Assembly: GCA_963732345.1 (NCBI GenBank)
Contig: CAVSZI010000001.1
Coordinates: 62,001-126,000, forward strand
Reading direction: 5' to 3'
Source of the DNA: Bog-532 sp963732345
GTDB lineage: Bacteria > Actinomycetota > Actinomycetes > Streptosporangiales > Streptosporangiaceae
DNA: 64,000 bases
Shown here piece after piece: positions 1 through 9,926 of the stretch; positions within the stretch are counted from its first letter, which is position 1, and each line of letters begins with the position of its first letter. Under the pieces are notes generated by a model that saw only the letters and a list, made by a program, of their open reading frames with translations, made no database searches and was not told the origin of the DNA. Position numbers and translations under genes: made by a program.

Positions 1-305
1 ATGTCGGTGGTCCCGCAGCCGTAGAGCCGCTCCTGCCCCGACGGCGCGTCGCGCTCGCGGCGGGACGGGAGGTTGCCGGCCAAGGGCACAGTGTCGATGT
101 GCCCGGCCAGGACGACCCGCTGCGGGCGGCCCAGGTCCGTGCGGGCCACGATGGAGTTGCCGTCCCGCAGCACACTGAGGTGGGGCAGCGCGGACAGCGC
201 GGTTTCGATCGCGTCGGCGAGGTTGCCTTCCTCGCCGCTCACCGAGGGGACGTCGACGATGCTCGCGGTGAGCGCGGCCGCGTCGGCGGACAGGTCCAGT
301 TTCAC
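1..305 (-). CDS. dapE: Succinyl-diaminopimelate desuccinylase, N-terminal part (runs off left edge)
   Basis: DapE is a zinc/cobalt amidohydrolase of the M20 family that removes succinate from N-succinyl-L,L-diaminopimelate in the cytoplasm (lysine and peptidoglycan precursor pathway). Translation from the GTG at 305 reads VKLDLSADAAALTASIVDV, then PSVSGEEGNLADAIE, VVLAGHIDTVP (metal-binding His and catalytic Asp) and LYGCGTTDM, where the next metal-ligand Asp sits, all typical of DapE. About 101 codons are present and the rest lies left of the window. An in-frame TAG four codons upstream fixes the GTG as the earliest usual start. The pathway partners dapD and dapC lie about 25 kb away in this window. 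Confidence 0.9.
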   Translation of the reverse strand, partial: MKLDLSADAAALTASIVDVPSVSGEEGNLADAIETALSALPHLSVLRDGNSIVARTDLGRPQRVVLAGHIDTVPLAGNLPSRRERDAPSGQERLYGCGTTD

Positions 306-448
306 CCGCGCAGCCTAACGGCCCGGGCCGGCCAGAGTTGACCGAGCCAGGGCATCCCATGCTGCCGGCAGCGCGCCGCTGGATGCTATCCGGGCGGCGG
401 GCGGCCAGTTCCTGCCGTTATGGCCCGCGGATGCACGGACACATGGAC

Positions 449-1399
449 TTACGCGGACTCGGACGCCCCCGGGCCGTGGAACCGGCCGAGCGCGTCGAGC
501 GGCATCAGCTCCGGGCGCTTCGGCGGCACGTGGTCGCCGGACGAGCGGCCGGTCAGACGGCGGCGGACCCACGGCATCGCGTACTCGACGGCCCACCGGG
601 TGTCCTGCCCGCGCGCGTTCATCCAGGCCAGACTCCGGTCGGACGCATCGCGGGCGGTGTGCAGCCGGGCGCGGAGCCGCGCCACGGCCAGGCTGACCGC
701 GGAGGCTTCGGCGGCGGCGACGGCGGCCGCACCCGCGACCTGGCGGGGGATCTGACCGGGACGCGGCACGTCGGGCAGGGGATCCCACCAGTTCTCGGTG
801 ACCGGCACCCCGGCCGTCTCACAGACGAACAGGGCGACCCGGCGGTGCCCCTCCGCGGCGAGGTGCAGCCGGTCCGCGCTCCATACCCGCCGGTCGCACA
901 GGACCCGCATGGACCACAGGTCTACCAGGTCACACTGCCGGGCGGCCGCGATCGCACGCAGGTGCATGTTGTACGCGGCGACCTTCCCGCGCAGCATCCG
1001 GATCACCGGGAAGGCGGACGGGTCGAACCCCGTGAACAGCAGTACTTGGCAGCCCGCCGCGCGCAGGCTCGCCACGCAGTCGTCGAAGACCTCGGCCAGG
1101 GCGTCCGGATCGGCGCCCGGCCGCAGGATGTCGTTCCCGCCCGCGGCGATGCTCACCAGGTCGGGCGCCATCTCGATCGCCCGCGGCACCTGCTCCGCTG
1201 CGACTTCCCCGAGCAGCTTGCCGCGCACGGCCAGGTTCGCGTACCGCAGGCCTGGCTGCTGGACCGACAGTATGCCGGCGAACCGGTCGGCCCAGCCGCG
1301 GAAGCTGTTCTCCGTCAGCCGGTCGTTCAGCCCTTCGGTGAAGCTGTCACCGACGGCGACAAATGAGCCGATTGTCTCGGCCGAAGCACGTCCGTCCAT
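449..1399 (-). CDS. SGNH/GDSL-family hydrolase
   Basis: Predicted esterase or lipase of the SGNH superfamily, 316 aa. The blocks are in order: GDSFTEG near residue 17 (nucleophile Ser), LAVRGK (block II Gly region), AAGGNDILRPG (block III Asn) and WSADRLHLAAEGHRRVA (Asp and His of block V). No signal peptide is visible, so it is probably cytosolic, which is common for this actinobacterial type. The ATG at 1399 is preceded by GGGAG with short spacing. It is co-oriented with dapE and about 140 bp upstream of it. The substrate cannot be told from sequence. Confidence 0.85.
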   Translation of the reverse strand: MDGRASAETIGSFVAVGDSFTEGLNDRLTENSFRGWADRFAGILSVQQPGLRYANLAVRGKLLGEVAAEQVPRAIEMAPDLVSIAAGGNDILRPGADPDALAEVFDDCVASLRAAGCQVLLFTGFDPSAFPVIRMLRGKVAAYNMHLRAIAAARQCDLVDLWSMRVLCDRRVWSADRLHLAAEGHRRVALFVCETAGVPVTENWWDPLPDVPRPGQIPRQVAGAAAVAAAEASAVSLAVARLRARLHTARDASDRSLAWMNARGQDTRWAVEYAMPWVRRRLTGRSSGDHVPPKRPELMPLDALGRFHGPGASESA

Positions 1400-1435
1400 A
1401 TGCTCCCATCATGCAGTCCGGTTTGATGCGCGGCC

Positions 1436-1481
1436 AAACCGGAGAGGCGGACGCGGGCAAACCGGAGAGGCAGACGCGGGC
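1436..1481. repeat. Two-copy 23-bp direct repeat upstream of the SGNH hydrolase gene
   Basis: The motif AACCGGAGAGGCNGACGCGGGC occurs twice back to back with one or two differences, between the start of the SGNH gene and the end of the TnpB remnant. It is probably a small tandem duplication. No function can be assigned. Confidence 0.5.
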
Positions 1482-1561
1482 CGGGGCCGCTTGGTGGGGT
1501 GGGCGTGGCGCGGGGCGGCGCCTGGCGGGGACGGCGCGGGATGGGCAGACTGGTCGCTTGA

Positions 1562-2324
1562 CTACTCCCCGCCGTGAACGACGGGGATTCCCGGGCTCAC
1601 GCCCGGGGGTTCCTGCTTCACGGCCGGCTGCCGAAGGGGGGTCCCTTGCGGTCTTACGTCGGCTCCACAGGCAGAAACGGCAAGACCTGCCGCCCGGATG
1701 TTCTTCGCGGCGTTGATGTCCCGGTCGTGCCGCCGCCGGAGGTGACCGCGAAATCCTTAATACCAAGGTCCACGCCCACGACGGCACCCGTCGCGGGAAA
1801 CTGCTCCGGTTCGGGTACGTCCACGGCGAAGGAGACGTACCAGCGCCCGCACGGGTCCCGGGAGACCGTCACCGTGGTCGGGTCAATCGATGCCGGGTCG
1901 GTGCCGGGCCAGGACCACACGAACTCAAGCGGCGTGTCCATCTTGGCGAGGAACAGCCGCCGTCGCGGTACCGGAACCCGGACCGGGTGTACTCCGCGGA
2001 CTGGCGGCCGTTGCGGGACTTGAACCTCGGGTAGCGGGCGCGCTTGGCGAAGAAGTTGGTGTAGGCGACCTGCTGGTGCCGGATCGCCTGCTGCAGCGGG
2101 ACCGACGGCACCTCGTTCAGCCACCCGAGGTCTTCGGTGGCTTTCATGGCGGTCAGGTAGGCATTGGCCTGGGTGAAGTTCGTCTTGACCTGCTCGCCGT
2201 AATACCGCTGATGCCGCCACGCCAGCGTCCGGTTCCACACGACGCGGACGCAGCCGAACGTGCGGTTAAGCGCGCTGGCCTGCTCCGCTGCCGGGTACGC
2301 CCGGCACTTGTACGCCGTCCTCAC
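1562..2324 (-). pseudogene. tnpB: IS200/IS605-family TnpB (OrfB) transposon nuclease, decayed
   Basis: The N-terminal part from GTG 2324 (VRTAYKCRAYPAAEQASALN) contains the usual TnpB opening, VRVVWNRTLA and RYPRFKSRNGR. The reading frame is lost near 1955-1961, where one added base would restore FRYRDGRLFLAKMD. The second frame carries the RuvC-I motif GVDLGIKDFAV (catalytic Asp). Immediately after VTSGGG, around 1730, the sequence jumps to HDRDINAAKNI, which is RuvC-III. The RuvC-II region and the CxxC zinc ribbon are therefore deleted. The last codons run to a TAG at 1562. The protein cannot be an active nuclease in this form. The right-end hairpins are still present, so this is a relic of a transposon. 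Confidence 0.85.
1567..1607 (-). mobile_element. Right-end hairpins of the IS605-like element (omega-RNA 3' region)
   Basis: Two hairpins overlap the 3' end of tnpB. One has a perfect 7-bp stem, CCCGGGC/GCCCGGG with a 4-nt loop, at 1590-1607. The other is CCCCGCCG/CGACGGGG with loop TGAA (one G-T pair) at 1567-1586. In this family the transposon right end and the scaffold of the guide (omega) RNA overlap the tnpB 3' end in just this way. The element boundary probably lies a few bases beyond the TAG, near AGTAGTCAAG. Confidence 0.6.
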
Positions 2325-2395
2325 AACTACCAAGCTTCTCCGATCACACCATTTCGGATAAGCGCGACACGCGGAAGGGGGGAGCGGCGTTTCCT

Positions 2396-2415
2396 CCCCG
2401 GCCTGACGTCCGGGG
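2396..2415 (-). mobile_element. Left-end-like hairpin of the IS605-like element
   Basis: CCCCGG and CCGGGG arms flank an 8-nt loop about 70 bp upstream of the tnpB start and just before the HAD gene. The position fits the left terminal hairpin of an IS200/IS605-type element, but no tnpA is present, so this would have been a non-autonomous (TnpB-only) unit. Confidence 0.4.
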
Positions 2416-2434
2416 TCTCCACGCCGCAACTCTG

Positions 2435-3139
2435 ATGACCTCATCGGTGGCCTATACCGAATCACCCGCACCGTCCTTTCTCTTCGACCTGGACGGCACG
2501 CTGATCGACAGCGTGTACCAGCACGTCATCGCCTGGCGGGCGGCACTCGCCGGGATGGACATCGATCTGTCCGTGTGGCGCATTCACCGGCGCATCGGAA
2601 TGAGCGGCGGCCTGTTCGTTTCGGCGCTGCTGCGCGAGACGGGGCTGTCGCTGTCGCGGGAGGACATCGAGCGCATGCAGCGGGCGCACGCTGATGAGTA
2701 CCGCGCCCAGATGGATTCGGTGCTGCCGCTGCCGGGGGCGGCGGATCTGCTGAGCTGCCTGACCGAACGCGGCATCAAATGGGCCATCGCGACGAGCGGA
2801 AACGCCGTGACGGCCCGTCCGGCCCTCAAGCTGCTCGGCTTGCCGGAACACACCCCGATGGTCACCCGTGACCTGGTGCGTCACGCCAAGCCCGATCCGG
2901 ATCTGTTCCTGGCCGCTGCCGCGCTGCTGGACGTGGACCCGCGTCAGGCGATGGTGGTGGGCGACAGCGTGTGGGACCTGCTGGCGGCGCGGCGGGCCGG
3001 GGCACTTGGCGTCGGCCTGCTGTCCGGCGGGTACGGGCGCGAGGAACTCGAGCGGTCCGGCGCCTTCCGCGTCTACAGCGACCCGGCTGACCTGCTGACC
3101 CGGCTCGACGAACTCGGTGTCCGGGGGTACGTGGACTGA
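2435..3139 (+). CDS. HAD-superfamily phosphatase (phosphoglycolate phosphatase-like)
   Basis: Cytosolic HAD hydrolase of 234 aa. Motif I is FLFDLDGTLIDS (nucleophile Asp and acid/base Asp). The helical cap follows, then motif II IATSGN, the motif III lysine in VRHAKPDPDLF, and motif IV VVGDSVWDLLAARRAG, which carries the metal-binding Asp. This layout matches subfamily IA phosphatases acting on small phosphorylated metabolites. The ATG at 2435 is about 20 bp from the TnpB element's left end, so its native promoter region may have been disturbed by the insertion. The exact substrate is unknown. Confidence 0.85.
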   Translation: MTSSVAYTESPAPSFLFDLDGTLIDSVYQHVIAWRAALAGMDIDLSVWRIHRRIGMSGGLFVSALLRETGLSLSREDIERMQRAHADEYRAQMDSVLPLPGAADLLSCLTERGIKWAIATSGNAVTARPALKLLGLPEHTPMVTRDLVRHAKPDPDLFLAAAALLDVDPRQAMVVGDSVWDLLAARRAGALGVGLLSGGYGREELERSGAFRVYSDPADLLTRLDELGVRGYVD

Positions 3140-3373
3140 CGGGGGGTGGTCCGGCGGCTGCGGGTGGTCCGGACCGGATGGAGGCGGGGCCCGGGCTGGG
3201 CGGGGCCGACGGCTTCGCGCTCCGGCGACTCCTGAGTTCCGGCGGCCGGGCGCGCACGTGTTTGGGTCCGTAACTACTGGCGGCGCAAGGAGACCGTGAG
3301 GACGGTACCCGAGGGCGCCGAAAGCGAGGTTAGATGGACCAGGTCCCGGCTAGAAATCAGGAGGCGATTTGCC

Positions 3374-3904
3374 GTGTCCGGGGTGCGGCGAGTCTTCGCT
3401 GGCGTGCATGGTTCCCTCGGTAGCCTGCAGGCGCTGCGCTACGCGGCGAACGAGGCTCGCTACCGGGGTGCCCGGCTTCTACCGGTGATCGCCTGGGTCC
3501 CGCCGGGTGGTGATCTCGCCGAACGGCGCCAGCCCAATCTTTACCTCCGCAAGATGTGGCGGGAGACGGCCCAGGGACGGCTCTGGGAAGCCTTCGACAT
3601 GGGACTGGGCGGCCTGCCCGAAGACCTGACCATCGAGGCGCTCGTGGTCCGCGGCCCGGCGGGCCCCGTCCTGGTCGAATGCGCCGACGACCCCGGCGAT
3701 CTCCTCGTCATCGGGACCGGGCGGCGTGGCCTGCGCCGGCTGGCACGCCGTTCGGCCAGCCGCTACTGCCTCGCCCACGCGCGCTGCCCGGTGGTCGCTG
3801 TCCCTCCGTCGGCCCTGATGGAGGAGACAAGCCACCGCCTGCACATCTGGCCGCGGAAACAGCGGTCGCCGGCCCTCGATCACCCCGAGGCCTGGCTGCG
3901 CTGA
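3374..3904 (+). CDS. Universal stress protein (UspA fold)
   Basis: Single UspA domain, 176 aa from the chosen start. The domain opens with RRVFAGVHGSLGSLQALRYA. It closes with the nucleotide-binding signature VIGTGRRGLRRLARRSASRYCL, fitting G-2x-G-9x-G/S, followed by CPVVAVPP. Although the frame stays open to a GTG at 3296, the GTG at 3374 has a perfect AGGAGG (3359-3364) nine bases upstream and places the domain at the very N-terminus, so I chose it. It lies just upstream of the kdp locus. Usp domains also occur inside KdpD, but any regulatory link here is only inference. Confidence 0.85.
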   Translation: MSGVRRVFAGVHGSLGSLQALRYAANEARYRGARLLPVIAWVPPGGDLAERRQPNLYLRKMWRETAQGRLWEAFDMGLGGLPEDLTIEALVVRGPAGPVLVECADDPGDLLVIGTGRRGLRRLARRSASRYCLAHARCPVVAVPPSALMEETSHRLHIWPRKQRSPALDHPEAWLR

Positions 3905-4150
3905 ACGCCAGCTGACATGCCGCGGGCGGCCACCTCCGGCTGGTCCTGGTGCATGGGTTCTGTTAGGAAGCGAGAGCGCGCCGCATAGGTCCCGTTTGGA
4001 CCGGTCTTCTCCGCTTCTGAGAGCGGTTCTATTGCCTTGGCCAGGGCTGGGTGAGGGCTCTGATGACTGTCTGAGACCGCGGGCCGGGCATGCGCCCGGC
4101 CAACTCCTCCTGGCCCGCAGTCCAGCGTGGTTCCCCACCTAGGAGTGGCC
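3905..4150 (+). promoter_or_regulatory. Leader/promoter region of the kdp operon with a GC hairpin
   Basis: 246 bp without a gene. It contains a hairpin GGCCGGG/CCCGGCC with a 6-nt loop (4082-4101) followed by a pyrimidine-rich AACTCCTCCTGG and then an AGGAG ribosome site before the first small ORF. In other bacteria potassium-uptake genes can carry c-di-AMP riboswitches; I looked for the conserved core and could not convincingly match it, so no riboswitch is called. KdpE binding is expected here from the family but no site was recognised. Confidence 0.4.
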
Positions 4151-4240
4151 GTGAATGACCTTCTTTATGTGGCCGTGACGATCGTCGTCTTCGCGCTGTT
4201 CTTCCTGCTCGTCAAGGGGGTCGAGCGGCTTGAGCGCTGA
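4151..4240 (+). CDS. Small single-span membrane protein at the head of the kdp operon
   Basis: 29-aa ORF (GTG start, AGGAG eight bases upstream) reading VNDLLYVAVTIVVFALFFLL then VKGVERLER. It has one hydrophobic segment of about 19 residues with basic and acidic residues after it, like other single-span accessory peptides. Its last 11 bases overlap the TTG start of kdpF, and kdpF in turn overlaps kdpA, so translation looks coupled through the operon. It could be a second KdpF-like lipid or assembly subunit. I do not recognise a named family, and it is too short for firm homology. Confidence 0.6.
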   Translation: MNDLLYVAVTIVVFALFFLLVKGVERLER

Positions 4241-4319
4241 GAACTGGGTCGGCCTGATCGCGGCCATCCTCCTCACCATTTATCTCGTCTACGCCCTCAT
4301 CCGACCGGAGAAATTCTGA
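4230..4319 (+). CDS. kdpF: K+-transporting ATPase subunit KdpF
   Basis: 29-aa single-span protein starting at TTG 4230: SAENWVGLIAAILLTIYLVY followed by ALIRPEKF. The YLVYALIRPEKF ending is the classic KdpF C-terminus. KdpF stabilises the KdpABC complex in the membrane. The start overlaps the upstream small ORF by 11 bases and its TGA overlaps the kdpA ATG (ATGA-type junction at 4317-4321), so ribosomes can pass directly to kdpA. Confidence 0.85.
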   Translation: MSAENWVGLIAAILLTIYLVYALIRPEKF

Positions 4320-5979
4320 TGAGCAGTTCCCTCGCGGGCGTCCTGCAGGTCGTGCTGCTGGTCGCCGCGCTGGCGGCCTGCTACAAGCCCCTCGGCGACT
4401 ACATCGCGGGCATCTTCACCAGCGAAAAGCACCTGCGGCCCGAGCGAGCCTTCTACCGCATGATGGGGATCGACCCGTCGGCGGACCAGCGCTGGGGCAC
4501 CTATGCCCGGAGCATGCTGGCCTTTTCCGGGGTTAGCGTGCTGTTCCTCTACCTGATCGAGCGGGTGCAGCACTGGCTGCCGTACGCCAACGGGAACGTA
4601 AATGTCCCCCCCGCTCTCGCCTGGAACACGGCCGCCTCCTTCGTCACCAACACCAACTGGCAGAACTACTCCGGCGAGTCCACGATGGGCTACGTCACCC
4701 AGATGGCGGGGCTCGCGGTGCAGAACTTCGTGTCGGCCGCGGTTGGCATCGTGGTCGTCATCGCCCTGATCCGCGGGTTCATGCGGACCAAGACCGACAA
4801 TCTCGGCAACTTCTGGGTCGACATGACCCGGGTTGTGGTACGCCTGCTGCTGCCGTTCTCGGTGATCGGCGCGATCATCCTCATGGCGACCGGCGTGATC
4901 GACAACTTCACCACCACTCACCTGATCCATTCGCTGGCCGGCTCGCAGCAGACGATGGTCGGCGGCCCGGTGGCCTCGCAGGAGGTCATCAAGGAGATGG
5001 GCAACAACGGCGGCGGCTTCTTCAACGCCAACTCCGCCCATCCGTTCGAGAACCCCAGCCCGGTCAGCAACTGGTTCGAGATCTTCCTCCTGCTCCTAAT
5101 CCCGTTCGCGCTGCCGCGCACGTTCGGCAAGATGGTCGGTGACAACCGGCAGGGTTACCTCCTGGTCGTCGTCATGGCCGTGCTGTGGCTCGCTGCGGTC
5201 GGCGGCATCAGCTTCTTCGAATGGCAGCATGCGGGCACCGCGCTGCACGCCGCGGGCGCCGCGATGGAGGGCAAGGAAACCCGGAACGGCATCCCCGGCT
5301 CGTCCCTGTTCGCCGGGTCGACCACCGTCACCTCGACCGGCGCGGTGAACTCCTTCCACGACTCCTTCACCCCCTTCGGGGGTGGCATCGCCCTGTTCGA
5401 CATGATGCTCGGCGAGGTCGTCCCCGGCGGCGTCGGCGCCGGCCTGTACGGAATGCTCATGCTCGCGGTGCTGACCGTGTTCATCGGCGGCCTGATGGTC
5501 GGCCGGACGCCGGAATACATCGGCAAGAAGATCCGGCCCACCGAGATGAAATGGGCCGCCGCCTACATCCTGGCCACACCATTCGCGGCGCTCGTCGGCG
5601 CCGCGATGTCGCTGGGTTTCAAGATCCCGCGCGCGTCGATCCTCAACCCGGGCCCGCACGGCCTCACCGAGATCGTCTACGCGTTCACGTCGATGGCGAA
5701 CAACAACGGGTCGGCCTTCGCGGGGCTGACGACCAATACCACCTGGTACAACACGGCCGGCGGCGTCGTGATGCTGATCGCCCGGTTCGCGCCCATGGTG
5801 TTCGTGCTCGCGCTGGGCGGCTCCCTGGCCAGGCAGCAGATAACCCCGGCGAGTGCCGGCACCCTGGAGACCCACAAGCCGCTGTTCGCCGGCCTGCTCA
5901 TCGGCGTGATCATCATCCTGGTCGGCCTGACCTATTTCCCCGCGCTCGCGCTGGGGCCGTTCGCTGAAGGGCTGCACTG

Positions 5980-5980
<1 letters not shown>
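4319..5980 (+). CDS. kdpA: K+-transporting P-type ATPase, potassium-binding subunit KdpA
   Basis: Integral membrane channel-like subunit of the high-affinity KdpFABC pump, 553 aa, normal length. It has about ten hydrophobic segments and the family's selectivity-filter loops: NTNWQNYSGEST (about residue 105), GNNGGGFFNANSAHPFENP (about 228) and NNNGSAFAGL (about 462). It moves K+ into the cell at the expense of ATP hydrolysed by KdpB. The ATG overlaps the kdpF stop and the kdpA TGA overlaps the kdpB ATG. No disruption was seen. Confidence 0.97.
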
Positions 5981-8126
<2,146 letters not shown>

Positions 8127-8130
<4 letters not shown>

Positions 8131-8768
8131 TAGACGTGAATCGTCTTCCCTCGCTGGTTCGCCAGCACATCGCCGCGTTCCGCGCGCTGCTGGTCTTCAC
8201 GGTGCTGTGCGGCATCATCTACCCCGTCGTCATGTTCGGCGTCGCCCAGGTGGCCTTCCACAACCAGGCCAACGGCTCGCTGGTCAGCTACAACGGCAAG
8301 GTCGTCGGGTCCAGCCTGCTGTGCCAGGAGTTCGTGGACGCCAAGGGCAACCCGCTGCCGCAGTACTTCCAGCCACGATCGTCCAATGCGGTGAACCCGG
8401 CCTCCAAGACCGACTACGGCTGCGACGCGGGGTTCTCCGGCGCCTCCAACCTCGGGCCGAACAACTCGACGCTGCTCAACCTTGTCCAGCAGCGCCGCGC
8501 CGAGGTCGCGCAGTTCAACGGGGTCAGCCCGGCCAGCGTGCCGCCGGACGCGGTGACCGCCTCCGGATCGGGCCTCGACCCCGACATCTCCCCGCAGTAC
8601 GCGTACCTCCAGGTCAACCGGGTCGCCAAGGCCCGGCACCTGAGCCCGTCGGCCGTGCACGCCCTGGTCGCCGCCAACGTCCAGGGCCGGGCGCTCGGGT
8701 TCCTCGGTGAGCCGACGGTGAACGTGCTGACCCTGAACATCGCGCTCGACAAGCTGTCGAGCCGGTGA
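8127..8768 (+). CDS. kdpC: K+-transporting ATPase subunit KdpC
   Basis: 213-aa single-span subunit. An N-terminal membrane helix (about residues 16-38) is followed by an extracellular domain containing YFQPRSSNAV, GASNLGPNNSTLL, VTASGSGLDPDISPQYAYLQ and GRALGFLGEPTVNVLTLN, all diagnostic of KdpC. It assembles with KdpA and KdpB and raises ATP affinity. The GTG at 8127 overlaps the kdpB TGA by three bases. Another GTG nine bases on is possible. The family is certain. Confidence 0.96.
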
Positions 8769-8781
8769 CCGGGAGGACAGG

Positions 8782-9834
8782 ATGATCACGGCGCGCGGCC
8801 GGAGCGGCAATCCCGGACCGGCCGCGCGCCCGTCACTGGCTCCGTCGGGCTCGTCAGCCACGGCCGGGGCATGGGCTATGGCCGCGGGGCAACCGGTCCC
8901 GGCGAGCCCATCAGCGACGCGGCCGACTTGGGCGAGGGCCGCGGGGCAATCCGGGCCGGGGCCGACCTCGGGGATTCCGGGGGCAGGGGGGCCGGCTGCG
9001 GCGGGACCGGAAGCGACGGTGCCAGCCGCGGCGGCGCCGGCCACCGCGGCGCAGGTGAGCAGAAGGCCGGCTGGGCCCGCGGCGAAGGCTTCGCGGGTCC
9101 TGCTGGTCGAGGATGAGCCGGGCCTGCTCCGGGCGCTCTTCATCAACCTGCGCGCCCGCCGGTACAACGTCGTCACCGCGAGCACCGGTCATGAGGCCCT
9201 GGCTACGGCGGCCAGCCGGCCGCCGGACGCGGTCATCCTCGACCTCGGCCTGCCCGATATCGACGGCACCGAAGTAATCGTCGAGCTGCGCCGCTGGTCA
9301 CGGGCGCCGATCATCGTGCTGTCGGGCCGGGCAAGTCCCGGCGACAAGATCGGGGCCCTGGACGTAGGAGCCGACGACTACGTCACCAAGCCATTCTCGA
9401 TGGCTGAACTGCTCGCCCGGCTGCGCGCCGTGCTGCGCCGCGACGATCCCGGGCCGGCCGGGGTGACGGAGGCGGTCGTGGGCCATTGTGTCATCGACCT
9501 GGTCACGCACACCGTGACCCGCCACCCCGGTCCGGGTACTGGGACCGGGCCAGGGACGGAGGCCGGGACGCTGGACATCGCGCAGGCAGGCACCGGGGAG
9601 GCGGTCCGGCTCACTCCCACCGAATGGCGGATTCTGGAAAACCTGGTCCACCACCCGGGCCAGCTGGTCGGCTCGCGGCAGTTGCTCACCGACATCTGGG
9701 GACCCGGGTATGAGCCCCACACCAACTACCTCCGGTTCCATATGGCCCGGCTGCGGCGCAAGCTGGAAGATGACCCGGCACGGCCACGTCACCTGCTCAC
9801 CGAGCCGGGTATGGGCTACCGGTACCAGCCATGA
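8782..9834 (+). CDS. kdpE: OmpR/KdpE-type response regulator, first copy, with long N-terminal extension
   Basis: DNA-binding response regulator, 350 aa. Residues 1-105 are Ala/Pro/Gly-rich and probably disordered. The receiver follows (RVLLVEDEPGLLRAL; phospho-acceptor in VILDLGLPDIDG; DYVTKPFSM), then a winged-helix domain (RLTPTEWRILENLV to PGMGYRYQP). The ATG at 8782 has GGGAGG five bases upstream, so the extension may be real. A GTG at 9055 would give a normal-sized KdpE without it. It lies directly after kdpC and before kdpD. A close paralogue follows kdpD. It should control kdp transcription in response to KdpD phosphorylation. Confidence 0.9.
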   Translation: MITARGRSGNPGPAARPSLAPSGSSATAGAWAMAAGQPVPASPSATRPTWARAAGQSGPGPTSGIPGAGGPAAAGPEATVPAAAAPATAAQVSRRPAGPAAKASRVLLVEDEPGLLRALFINLRARRYNVVTASTGHEALATAASRPPDAVILDLGLPDIDGTEVIVELRRWSRAPIIVLSGRASPGDKIGALDVGADDYVTKPFSMAELLARLRAVLRRDDPGPAGVTEAVVGHCVIDLVTHTVTRHPGPGTGTGPGTEAGTLDIAQAGTGEAVRLTPTEWRILENLVHHPGQLVGSRQLLTDIWGPGYEPHTNYLRFHMARLRRKLEDDPARPRHLLTEPGMGYRYQP

Positions 9835-9920
9835 ACGACCGGTACCAGCCATGAATTGCCCGGTACTGCCCGCGAGCTGCCGTACTGGCCGTGAACGACC
9901 CGTACCAGCCATGAGGGCCG
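9821..9920 (+). repeat. Five 20-bp tandem units spanning the kdpE stop codon
   Basis: Units start at 9821, 9841, 9861, 9881 and 9901. The first is the last codons and TGA of kdpE (GGTACCAGCCATGAACGACC). Units 2 and 5 keep GTACCAGCCATGA, while units 3 and 4 have drifted. The array fills the whole kdpE-kdpD gap, so it separates the kdpD ribosome site from kdpE. Confidence 0.85.
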
Positions 9921-9926
9921 CCTGAC

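Noticed and set aside
3905..4150. c-di-AMP (ydaO-type) riboswitch ahead of kdp
   Set aside because: Plausible from gene function, but I could not line up the conserved core segments; only a simple hairpin is certain.
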